Origin: SAR324 cluster bacterium
GTDB taxonomy: Bacteria; SAR324; JACQKK01
Assembly: GCA_027296185.1 (NCBI GenBank)
Contig: JAPUJL010000357.1
Location: 1 to 6,667, forward strand
Reading direction: 5' to 3'
DNA: 6,667 nt
Each line of letters starts with the position of its first letter. The stretch's first letter is position 1. Shown here piece by piece: positions 1 through 5,221 of this stretch. Made by a program: the position numbers and the translations under genes. A model generated the notes under the pieces. It did no database searches. It was not told where the DNA came from and saw nothing but the letters and a program-made list of their open reading frames with translations.

Positions 1-627
1 GGGCAACTGGCCGTGGCCTGCCTCGATCTGTACGAATCCACCTTCGAGACCCGCTGGTTCGAGACGGCGCTGGAACTGATGCGGGAGATCGACCGCCTCT
101 TCCGCAACGACGCGGGCTCGTACTACGACACCGGCTCCGACGGCGAGTCGCTCATCGCCCGCACCGTGGACGGCACCGACGGGGTCGAGCCCTCCGGCAA
201 CAGCGCCGCCGCCCTGGCCGCGCTGCGGCTCCATGCCTACGGGGTGCGGGGAGGCTTCGAGGAGAACGCGCTGCGCATCTTCTCCGGATTCCGCCCTGAA
301 CTCGAGCAGACGGGGATCAGCTTCGCCGCCATGCTCGGCGCGCTGGACTTCCATCTGGCCCCGCCGGCGGAGGTAGCGATCGTCGGCGATCCCGCAGCCG
401 CCGAGACCCAGGCCATGCTGGCGCTGATGCAGACCCGCTTCCACCACGCCACGGTGGTGGCCTTCTCCCCCCCGGACGAGGTCGAGGCGCGCGGCAAAAT
501 CGTTCCGCTCCTGGCCGGACGCGAGGCGGTCGGCGGCAAGCCCACCGCCTACCTCTGCCGCGACATGGCCTGCCGGCTCCCCGTCCACACGGCGCAAGAG
601 CTGGAAAAGCAGTTGAAAGAAGGGTAG
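1..627 (+). CDS. YyaL/DUF255 thioredoxin-domain family protein, C-terminal part (5' partial)
   Basis: The reading frame is open from base 1 and ends at TAG 625-627, so 208 residues of the C-terminus are visible and the true start lies left of the window. The GTG at 13 is an internal codon, not a start. The family (YyaL; human relative SPATA20) has an N-terminal thioredoxin-like domain, which is missing here, followed by an alpha/alpha-barrel like that of glycosyl hydrolases or N-acylglucosamine epimerases. Family hallmarks seen are a YYDTGSDGE stretch (about residues 41-49), the GVEPSGNS motif (about 61-68) and AMLGALDFHL before the PPAEVAIVG strand. The end carries a YLCRDMACRLPV segment, which is typical of the family C-terminus. 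The biochemical role of bacterial YyaL proteins is not settled. The gene converges on the minus-strand cyclase, and hairpin 662-684 lies 34 bases after its stop. Family assignment is firm; function is not. Confidence 0.9.
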   Translation, partial: GQLAVACLDLYESTFETRWFETALELMREIDRLFRNDAGSYYDTGSDGESLIARTVDGTDGVEPSGNSAAALAALRLHAYGVRGGFEENALRIFSGFRPELEQTGISFAAMLGALDFHLAPPAEVAIVGDPAAAETQAMLALMQTRFHHATVVAFSPPDEVEARGKIVPLLAGREAVGGKPTAYLCRDMACRLPVHTAQELEKQLKEG

Positions 628-661
628 GCGGACCCGCCCGGCATCCCATCCGAAACAGCTT

Positions 662-684
662 GCGGGGGATCGAGAATCCCCCGC
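662..684. terminator. Perfect 9-bp hairpin between convergent genes, possible bidirectional terminator
   Basis: GCGGGGGAT (662-670) and ATCCCCCGC (676-684) are perfect inverted arms around a 5-base loop. The hairpin lies 34 bases after the stop of the plus-strand YyaL-like gene and beyond the end of the minus-strand cyclase. A second short stem, GCCCC 685-689 with GGGGC 697-701, follows directly. Neither strand has a proper T-run after the stem, so an intrinsic terminator is only inferred from the stem strength and the convergent setting. Confidence 0.5.
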
Positions 685-721
685 GCCCCCTGTTCAGGGG
701 CAAGAACAACGGACGTTGGGG

Positions 722-895
722 CGGTCGGGGCGCCTCGCGAGGCGACCCATGCGCTTCGATCTTTTCGGTGAAAATTTGACGGCGGGCCTACCTCGCGACA
801 ATGGTCTCGTCCTCGTCCTGGCCCATCATGCGGGAGAATCGGACCACATCCGCCATCAAGTTAGCGGCGAATTTCCGTCTGCCGGTGGGTTCCAT
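722..895 (-). pseudogene. Decayed N-terminal fragment of a second class III adenylate cyclase
   Basis: On the minus strand, ATG 895-893 opens a 35-codon frame ending at TAG 790-788. It includes LMADVVRFSRMMGQDEDET, which matches LMADVVGYSRLMGQDDEAT in the N-terminus of the intact cyclase at 906-2816, including the metal-binding Asp. Similarity continues past the stop without a gap: residues ARRQIF...KIEAHG match A.RR.F...I..H of the intact protein. The TAG falls at the position of Lys38, so one AAG-to-TAG change could explain it. After HG the frame breaks, but nucleotide similarity (GGTCGCCTCG, then GCGCCCC) continues to about 722, near where the GDS motif would be. The fragment is in the same orientation as the intact gene and starts 10 bases beyond its stop. 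It looks like the remnant of a tandem paralogue. The 35-residue peptide could still be translated from AAAGGG upstream, but it would lack nearly the whole catalytic domain. Confidence 0.8.
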
Positions 896-905
896 GACCC
901 TTTGC

Positions 906-2816
906 TTACTTCAGCCCAGCCTGACGCAGGCTGTCGACTATGCGGTTGAATTGCACCGGGTCTTCATAAGGAAACGCCTTCCGGCCCCATTGGCCAGCGA
1001 AGGCGTCAACCGAGAAATCGGGGTGCCTAGCGAGGAGCTCTGTCGCCTCCGCCCGGGCCTCGTCGTGCCGGCCGTCGGCAACGCAGGCGGTAACCAGCCG
1101 GATGCGGGTAAACAGAATTTCCGGTTCATATTCGAGGTAATCCCTCGAAACCTCGATGGACTCTTCGTGGCGCCCCAGTTGCCAGTACGCGTCGGCAAGC
1201 CCCCACCAGATCAGGTTTTGCCGCGCCGAACGGAGCGGGGCGAGACGTGCCGCTTTCTCGAGCTTCACCACGCCCTCCTCCGGCCGTCCGGATTGCACCA
1301 GGCTCCAACCAAGTAACCCATTCACCGCTCCGCCATTGGGATCGAGCTCTACCGCCCGCCTCCCGGAAGCGATAGCCCGGTCGTGCCGCCCCTTTCTCAA
1401 TTCGATGCGACCGAGTACGGCGTGGGCGAAGGCCACGGAATCATCGAGAGCCAGGGCCTTGTGCTCCAATTCGACGGCCCGCTCCATGTCGGCGTCGGGG
1501 TTATCGGACCAGCCAAATATCGCTTGAACGAGATAGATTACACCCAGATAAGCGTAGGCCAAAGCATAGCCGGGATCCAGATCGACGGCTTTCAGGAAAT
1601 ATGGCCGCGCCAACGCGTGATCGTCCCGCGTGAAGCTCTGAAAATGCTCCCACCCTTTCATAAAATATTCGTAAGCTTCCACATTTTCAGTGGAATTTCG
1701 CCAAACGCGAGCCTCCTCCCCACGAATCAATTTAACATCCAGCTCGGTTACGATCTTGCGGGTGATCTCATCCTGGATGGCGAAGATATCTTGCAGGTCC
1801 CTGTCGAATTGCTCGGCCCAAAGATGATCGCCCCCAACGGCGTCGATGAGCTGTGCGGTGATTCGAACCCGGTTACCGGCCTTTTGCACGCTTCCCTCCA
1901 ACACGTAGCGCACGCCCAGTTCCCGGCTGACTCGGCGCACGTCAACCGGCTGGCCCTTGTAAGTAAAGACGGAGTTGCGGGAGATGACGAATAGGTTCGA
2001 GAGCTTGGAAAGGCTGGTGATGAGGGTCTCGGTCATCCCATCCGCGAAATACTCCTGCTCCCGATCGCCGCTCATGTTCACAAAGGGCAGCACGGCGATG
2101 GAGGGCTTATCGGGAAGCGGAAGGGCGGCTTCCTGGGTGGACTCGGTAGGCGGCTGGCCGGGGAGGAGATACCAGGCGACGGCGCCCGCCACCACGATAA
2201 CGCCCGCTACCGCGGCCGCCAGACCCACCTTCCACGAGCCCATCGCGCCGCGGATGCCTTTCCCCGCCGCTGGCGCAGCCGCGATGCCCTCGGAGAGCAC
2301 GCGGAAGGCGGGGACGGGGTCGGCGATGTTCTTCACCTGCTGGCGGCCCATGAACTCGAACTCCAGGCCCACCCGGCCTTTGACCTCGCCCTGGGCCTTG
2401 CCGGAGATCACGATGCCCCCCGGCTCCGCCAAGGCTTCCAGCCGCGCGGCAATGTTCACCCCGTCGCCGTAGATCGCCTGGTCGTCGGCCACGATGTCGC
2501 CCAGATTGACGCCGATGCGGAATTGCATCCGCCGGTCGCTTGGCAACTCGGCGTTGCGCTGGGCGAACTCCCGCTGCACCTCCACCGCGCACTGCACCGC
2601 ATCGACCACGCTGGCGAATTCGGCGAGGATCGAATCGCCCGGGGCGTTGACCAGCCGGCCCCGGTGCTTCCGGATGTGATCGTCGAAGGTCCGGCGGAAT
2701 GCCTTCAACTGGGCGACGGTGGCCTCGTCGTCCTGGCCCATCAGGCGGGAATAGCCCACCACGTCCGCCATCAGAATGGCGGCCAGCCGGCGCGTGGCGT
2801 CTCCGGATTCCGTCAT
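906..2816 (-). CDS. Class III adenylate/guanylate cyclase with TM segment, TolB-like domain and TPRs
   Basis: This is a 636-residue signalling enzyme predicted to make a cyclic nucleotide, probably cAMP. The catalytic homology domain spans about residues 8-175. Metal-binding Asp18 (MADVVGYS) and Asp61 (NAPGDS) and the transition-state pair Asn121/Arg125 (GDGVNIAARLE) are all present, so activity is likely. The positions that normally select the purine (Lys and Asp in adenylate cyclases) are Asn57 and Ala114, so substrate choice is not certain from sequence. One membrane segment follows at about 197-217. A TolB/FlgO-like domain (about 235-365: KPSIAVLPFVNMS, YFADGMTE, YVLEGSV, LWAEQFDR) and TPR-like helices (about 378-600) come next and should lie on the far side of the membrane, suggesting an envelope sensor. 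ATG 2816 fits the start of the catalytic domain, with GGGGGAG just upstream (spacing only about 2 bases). The length is usual for this architecture. Confidence 0.93.
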   Translation of the reverse strand: MTESGDATRRLAAILMADVVGYSRLMGQDDEATVAQLKAFRRTFDDHIRKHRGRLVNAPGDSILAEFASVVDAVQCAVEVQREFAQRNAELPSDRRMQFRIGVNLGDIVADDQAIYGDGVNIAARLEALAEPGGIVISGKAQGEVKGRVGLEFEFMGRQQVKNIADPVPAFRVLSEGIAAAPAAGKGIRGAMGSWKVGLAAAVAGVIVVAGAVAWYLLPGQPPTESTQEAALPLPDKPSIAVLPFVNMSGDREQEYFADGMTETLITSLSKLSNLFVISRNSVFTYKGQPVDVRRVSRELGVRYVLEGSVQKAGNRVRITAQLIDAVGGDHLWAEQFDRDLQDIFAIQDEITRKIVTELDVKLIRGEEARVWRNSTENVEAYEYFMKGWEHFQSFTRDDHALARPYFLKAVDLDPGYALAYAYLGVIYLVQAIFGWSDNPDADMERAVELEHKALALDDSVAFAHAVLGRIELRKGRHDRAIASGRRAVELDPNGGAVNGLLGWSLVQSGRPEEGVVKLEKAARLAPLRSARQNLIWWGLADAYWQLGRHEESIEVSRDYLEYEPEILFTRIRLVTACVADGRHDEARAEATELLARHPDFSVDAFAGQWGRKAFPYEDPVQFNRIVDSLRQAGLK

Positions 2817-2863
2817 GGCTCCCCCATGGATGGGTTCAACGGAATGGGGTGCAAAGTGGACCG

Positions 2864-2893
2864 AGCCTACTGTTAGGTAAGGCGCCCGGTCAA
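2864..2893 (-). promoter_or_regulatory. Candidate sigma-70 promoter of the cyclase gene
   Basis: Read on the minus strand, TTGACC (2893-2888) is five of six to the -35 consensus. It is followed after 18 bases by TAGGCT (2869-2864), a weaker -10. Transcription would begin near 2857 and give a leader of about 40 bases before ATG 2816. The weak -10 keeps the call tentative. Confidence 0.4.
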
Positions 2894-2988
2894 GGCGCCG
2901 CGGCCGGGAGCCGAAGTAGGGGCGCTAGGAAGCCGGGGAGCGCTGGGATCGAATCGTGTTGCGGGCGGGTGCCCCAGCACCCAAAGCG

Positions 2989-3023
2989 AAACGCCGCGCA
3001 ACCCGATGGGCAGCGCGGCGTTT
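2989..3023 (-). terminator. Strong 11-bp hairpin downstream of the pqqA-like gene
   Basis: AAACGCCGCGC (2989-2999) and GCGCGGCGTTT (3013-3023) are perfect inverted arms, and the 13-base loop can add an inner CCC/GGG pairing. In the minus-strand transcript the stem starts 23 bases after the pqqA-like stop codon and runs into GTTTCGCTTT, a poor T-tract. It is a likely terminator or RNA-stabilising 3' structure for the small gene. Its upper arm overlaps the hairpin at 3019-3039, so the two cannot form together. Confidence 0.6.
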
Positions 3024-3039
3024 GCGAATCCTGCAAACG
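3019..3039 (-). promoter_or_regulatory. 7-bp hairpin overlapping the downstream terminator-like stem
   Basis: CGTTTGC (3019-3025) and GCAAACG (3033-3039) pair around a 7-base loop. In the minus-strand transcript this stem forms first, 7 bases after the pqqA-like stop. It uses bases 3019-3023, which are also needed by the larger stem 2989-3023. The arrangement resembles an anti-terminator/terminator choice, but no trigger is visible, so regulation is inference. Confidence 0.45.
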
Positions 3040-3046
3040 TCGAAAA

Positions 3047-3106
3047 TTACTCGGCGCAGTACAGAGTCACTTCAAAGTTCATGTTGATTTCTTCGTACGT
3101 GAACAT
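3047..3106 (-). CDS. pqqA: PqqA-like pyrroloquinoline quinone precursor peptide, 19 residues
   Basis: The minus-strand frame from ATG 3106-3104 to TAA 3049-3047 encodes MFTYEEINMNFEVTLYCAE. The FEVTLY segment matches the core of PqqA peptides (LEVTLY in Klebsiella, MEVTSY in Methylobacterium). There the Glu and Tyr spaced E-x-x-x-Y are joined by the radical SAM enzyme PqqE and become PQQ, the redox cofactor of periplasmic alcohol and sugar dehydrogenases. Here they are Glu12 and Tyr16. GGAGAAGAG sits upstream, with GGAG 7 bases from the ATG, a near-ideal Shine-Dalgarno. No in-frame start exists further upstream. At 19 residues it is shorter than the usual 22-30, and it lacks the common N-terminal Trp and Pro. 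No pqqB, C, D or E is in the window; pqqA genes apart from the rest are known in other bacteria. A different E-x-x-x-Y RiPP precursor, or a chance match, is possible. Confidence 0.68.
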   Translation of the reverse strand: MFTYEEINMNFEVTLYCAE

Positions 3107-3535
3107 AGCTCTTCTCCATGCATGGGTTCCGAGACCGCCCGCCGCTTCCCGAAGCGTCGGGCGCGGGATTTCTCGTCTTCAGGGACGGCAGCCGGGCGTA
3201 CCCGGCAATCCATCCCAGTGGAGACTTTACAAGTCGCGTGCCAAGCCGATTACTTGCTCGTATATCGTTGTTATCGAAACACTTCTCTGGAAATTCGGCG
3301 GACGCCCCGGCCACCCTGCTGAGCGGAATGCGCGCGAATTCGCCGATCATGCTGGGCGGAATCCGCTCAGTCCGGTGCGGAAGAAGCCCAGTGCGCTTCT
3401 TCACGTTTTCATCAAACTTAGATAGGCAAGAACCTCGGTTCGAACACCGTGCTCAGCGTGGCGGCGTGCACCTGAACTGGGAATTCGGCCTTTGCGCGCG
3501 GGCCTGTCGGCTCAGCGGGACCGTTCGGCGCCCTG
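3107..3535. other. 429-base stretch without a convincing gene; several hairpins
   Basis: Reading frames cross this stretch on both strands, but none has a recognisable domain, a good ribosome site or coding-like composition. It holds three inverted repeats: GCCGGG/CCCGGC at 3191-3206 with a CGTA loop, CTGAGCGGA/TCCGCTCAG at 3319-3327 and 3362-3370, and GAAGAAGC/GCTTCTTC at 3380-3402. Bases 3241-3295 and 3402-3425 are markedly more AT-rich than the surroundings. The former could hold the promoter of the pqqA-like gene on the minus strand (for example around GATATACG), but I could not settle on a -35/-10 pair with good spacing. It also serves as the 3' region of the gene ending at 3536. Confidence 0.55.
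3380..3402. repeat. 8-bp perfect inverted repeat (hairpin)
   Basis: GAAGAAGC (3380-3387) and GCTTCTTC (3395-3402) flank a 7-base loop. On the plus strand ACGTTTTC follows, a weak T-tract, but no plus-strand gene ends nearby. It lies about 135 bases after the end of the minus-strand gene at 3536, in the upstream region of the pqqA-like gene. Role unknown. Confidence 0.4.
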
Positions 3536-4261
3536 CTAGCGGACCCGGCTTCGGCGCTCCGCGTCCCGTTGCGCCCCCTGCTGTTCCTCGATCAGCCGGA
3601 CTTGCTCGCGGACGCGTTCGCGTTTCTCCGCGTTCCATCCGTCGATGGGCAAGCCGCGCATGACGGGGGTGCTGGCCGGCAAGACTTCCTTGTAGGCGTT
3701 GTTCAGGCTGCCGTCGATGAGCATCCCGTGCTCGTCAAGTTTGAAGCGGACGACGGTCAATTCCTGCCGCAGCCGCTCCAGCATCACCTGACCCGAAAAG
3801 ATTTCGCCCAGGTCGTGTTTGCCGGTCACCTTCACGAACACCGGCACCGGCAGGGGGTCTCCGAAATTGTGGAACATGTGCACGTTGACCGTGTATTCGC
3901 CCGGCTCCCGGGTGCGCACCGAGATCGTCTCGTAGTTCAACTCCGCCGCGTCCTCGCGCTTGCCCCGGTCATCGCGCTCCAGGTTCAGGCTGCCGGTGGT
4001 GGTGTGAACGCCCCAGCCCACGGGAATGCCGTCGGGGCCCATGGTCCACAGGTCCACGTCGTATTTGGTGCCGGTGGGCCAGATGGCCTCGATGACGATT
4101 TCGGCGACCTGAGCGGTTTGGCCGTGCTTGGCCGGCGGGCCGATGAGAAAGCTGATCAGGAAGATCAGCACCACCAGCCCCAGCACCATCAAAAACAGCA
4201 TGTCGCGGAACACCGTCCCCGCCGTGTCCAGCTCGGGAATGCCAAAGTCGAGTCGATCCAT
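3536..4261 (-). CDS. Single-pass membrane protein, ExbD-like anchor plus DUF2135-like beta domain
   Basis: The product has 241 residues. A hydrophobic segment at about 21-40 begins FRDMLFLMV and resembles the ExbD/TolR anchor, which carries an acidic residue at the membrane edge (here Asp20); the rest should face the periplasm. Residues about 52-150 look like a beta-sandwich: YDVDLWTMGPDG at 67-78, NLERDDRG at 93-100 and EPGEYTVNVHMF at 119-130 recall DUF2135 and related proteins often encoded beside MotA/TolQ/ExbB-type channel genes. The C-terminal 35 residues are charged and helical (AEKRERVREQVRLIEEQQ), possibly a coiled coil. ATG 4261-4259 was chosen because GGAAGAAGG lies just upstream and the membrane segment follows promptly. 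The frame extends 22 codons further, to an ATG at 4327, but that stretch is Pro/Arg-rich and lacks a good ribosome site. No ExbB/TolQ gene is visible. Family placement is by motif memory, so moderate. Confidence 0.8.
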   Translation of the reverse strand: MDRLDFGIPELDTAGTVFRDMLFLMVLGLVVLIFLISFLIGPPAKHGQTAQVAEIVIEAIWPTGTKYDVDLWTMGPDGIPVGWGVHTTTGSLNLERDDRGKREDAAELNYETISVRTREPGEYTVNVHMFHNFGDPLPVPVFVKVTGKHDLGEIFSGQVMLERLRQELTVVRFKLDEHGMLIDGSLNNAYKEVLPASTPVMRGLPIDGWNAEKRERVREQVRLIEEQQGAQRDAERRSRVR

Positions 4262-4370
4262 AAGCCTTCTTCCGGCGGGGCCGGGGCTCTCGCGCATCGG
4301 GGACGGGTTATCCCGCCTGGTCCGCATCCTGGGTCACGAGGGACAGGAGCTGAATTCCGTGTTAGCCGAT

Positions 4371-4390
4371 CCGGCCGGGGTACCGGCCGG
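4371..4390. repeat. CCGGCCGG repeated twice, self-complementary
   Basis: CCGGCCGG at 4371-4378 and 4383-4390 is separated by GGTA. Each copy is palindromic, so the two are both direct and inverted repeats and can form an 8-bp stem with a 4-base loop in the leader RNA of the ExbD-like gene. In GC-rich DNA such motifs arise readily; no function is assigned. Confidence 0.4.
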
Positions 4391-4462
4391 CACGGCGACT
4401 TGGGCGGCCGCCGGGGGTACGACTCCGCCCCGGCCGCAACCCTCTGGTCAACGGCGGAGGCC

Positions 4463-4490
4463 ATCGTAGCAGAATTGGGAGCACAGGCAA
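4463..4490 (-). promoter_or_regulatory. Candidate extended -10 promoter for the ExbD-like gene
   Basis: On the minus strand, TTGCCT (4490-4485) is followed after 16 bases by TACGAT (4468-4463), preceded by TGC, which makes an extended -10 (TGCTACGAT). The stretch is locally AT-richer than its flanks. Transcription would start near 4456, leaving a leader of about 195 bases before ATG 4261. The match is decent for a sigma-70-type site. Confidence 0.5.
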
Positions 4491-4519
4491 AAGGCGCCCG
4501 GCTTCATTCCCGGAGCGAT

Positions 4520-4537
4520 CCGCCGGCCGGCCGGCGG
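4520..4537. repeat. Perfect 18-bp palindrome, CCGCCGGCC half-sites
   Basis: CCGCCGGCC (4520-4528) and GGCCGGCGG (4529-4537) form a gapless perfect palindrome. It lies 30 bases upstream of the -35 of the leftward promoter, where an activator or repressor dimer could bind. It may instead be a transcript-end structure for the 145-residue gene, whose stop is 171 bases away. It is low-complexity GC, so chance is possible. Confidence 0.4.
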
Positions 4538-4708
4538 CCGAGCGCCTCGGAGCGGATTTCGCCCGCCGCTCACACGCCGTCGACTGCGGAGGACCGCGGG
4601 CCCAGCGGCCCATCGCTCGCAGCGGCCGGAGTCTCTCCGGGCGTCAATGGCCGGTGCTGGGAAAACGACAGGTGGGTGCGGCCGTGCCCCAAGGAGGGGG
4701 AGCCGGGG

Positions 4709-5146
4709 CTACTTGAAGTCGATGGAGGCCAGATCGCCCATGAATATCTCGTAATTGCCGAACTTGGTGACCGCGTAACACTTGCTGGTCGCCTCGATGG
4801 TGAGGGCCAGGGTCTCTCCGCTTTTCAGTAACGCCTCGACATTGACCACCTCCGGCGTGGCGCCGGGATTCATCCGCATCGAGCGCAGCTTCTCGAAGGG
4901 AATGGTGATGGTGGCGTTCCCGAACTTGGCGCGCACGTGGACGTTGCCTTCCCAGGTGAAGCGCTCGCCCTCCAGAGTGTTGTTCTGGGTATCGGTGAGG
5001 GTCACGGTGTAGCTCTTGCTCGGGATGGGGATATCCCCCTCTGCCCCTTGGTCGCCGCCACCGAGGCCCATCAACGCCACGGCTAAGGCCGCCAGCGCCA
5101 GCACCTTGCCACACCGGATTGCCGCTTCGCCTGTCCGCCAGTTCAT
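4709..5146 (-). CDS. Small exported protein of unknown function, downstream of the TonB-dependent receptor
   Basis: The product is 145 residues. Residues 1-30 form a signal peptide (RCGKVLALAALAVALMGL core); cleavage probably falls near 28-36, and there is no clear lipobox. The mature part is predicted mostly beta. It carries two related segments: KFGNATI...FEKLRSM at 74-90 and KFGNYEI...GDLASI at 128-142, with a sole mature Cys at 123. I do not recognise a named family. The motif style (TWEG followed by a TIPFEKLRSM-like strand) reminds me of small periplasmic proteins encoded next to TonB-dependent receptors, but that is memory, not proof. ATG 5146 has GGAG 8 bases upstream. It begins 148 bases after the receptor stop on the same strand, so co-transcription and a role in receptor-linked uptake are inferred. 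Confidence 0.82.
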   Translation of the reverse strand: MNWRTGEAAIRCGKVLALAALAVALMGLGGGDQGAEGDIPIPSKSYTVTLTDTQNNTLEGERFTWEGNVHVRAKFGNATITIPFEKLRSMRMNPGATPEVVNVEALLKSGETLALTIEATSKCYAVTKFGNYEIFMGDLASIDFK

Positions 5147-5201
5147 CGCTCTCGCTCCGGAAGTGGGCGGGGCGCCTCGCCCGGCCCGCGGGACCGCAAA
5201 C

Positions 5202-5221
5202 CGCCCCGCCGACGCGGGGCG
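5202..5221 (-). repeat. 8-bp hairpin overlapping the larger intergenic stem
   Basis: CGCCCCGC (5202-5209) and GCGGGGCG (5214-5221) pair around a 4-base loop. It shares bases 5215-5221 with the larger stem 5215-5285, so only one of the two can form in the minus-strand transcript. It sits 55 bases upstream of the start of the 145-residue gene. Confidence 0.45.

Larger units (their letters stand above)
4262..4708. other. 447-base GC-rich intergenic region with promoter and palindromes
   Basis: No frame here looks coding; the translations are low-complexity Arg/Pro/Gly-rich. From the right, it holds a 6-bp hairpin CCGGAG/CTCCGG (4626-4640) after the 145-residue gene, a perfect 18-bp palindrome (4520-4537), a promoter candidate reading left (4463-4490), and a 195-base leader to ATG 4261. 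Within the leader, CCGGCCGG occurs twice (4371-4378 and 4383-4390) and can pair with itself. The long leader suggests that the ExbD-like gene is transcribed separately from the receptor genes. Confidence 0.55.

Noticed and set aside
731..744. 14-bp palindrome CGCCTCGCGAGGCG
   Set aside because: It is a perfect palindrome, but it lies in the decayed cyclase fragment and can be explained by the ancestral coding sequence; there is no supporting context for a binding site.
3072..3404. Minus-strand frame of 110 codons overlapping the pqqA-like gene
   Set aside because: It overlaps the pqqA-like gene in another frame and shows no domain. The ribosome site at its right end serves the short ORF better.
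3428..3452. tRNA T-arm-like sequence (CGGTTCGAACACCG)
   Set aside because: The TTCGAAC loop is present, but the 5-bp T-stem does not pair and I found no acceptor or anticodon arm around it.
3118..3663. Plus-strand frame of 181 codons in the gene-poor stretch
   Set aside because: Composition is not coding-like, there is no recognisable motif, it crosses several hairpins, and it overlaps the 3' end of the minus-strand gene.
4262..4327. 22-codon upstream extension of the ExbD-like protein to an ATG at 4327
   Set aside because: The extension is Arg/Pro-rich and lacks a clear ribosome site, whereas ATG 4261 has GGAAGAAGG just upstream and places the membrane segment normally.
4189..4613. Minus-strand frames of 91 and 83 codons between the ExbD-like and exported-protein genes
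   Set aside because: The products are Arg/Pro/Gly-rich with no motif, and the frames run through the promoter and palindrome. These are typical spurious frames of GC-rich spacers.
3569..4831. Long plus-strand open frame (420 codons) spanning two genes and their spacer
   Set aside because: It is antisense to the ExbD-like gene, runs across the GC-rich spacer and into the 145-residue gene, and its product is low-complexity with no recognisable domain. High GC content leaves antisense frames open.
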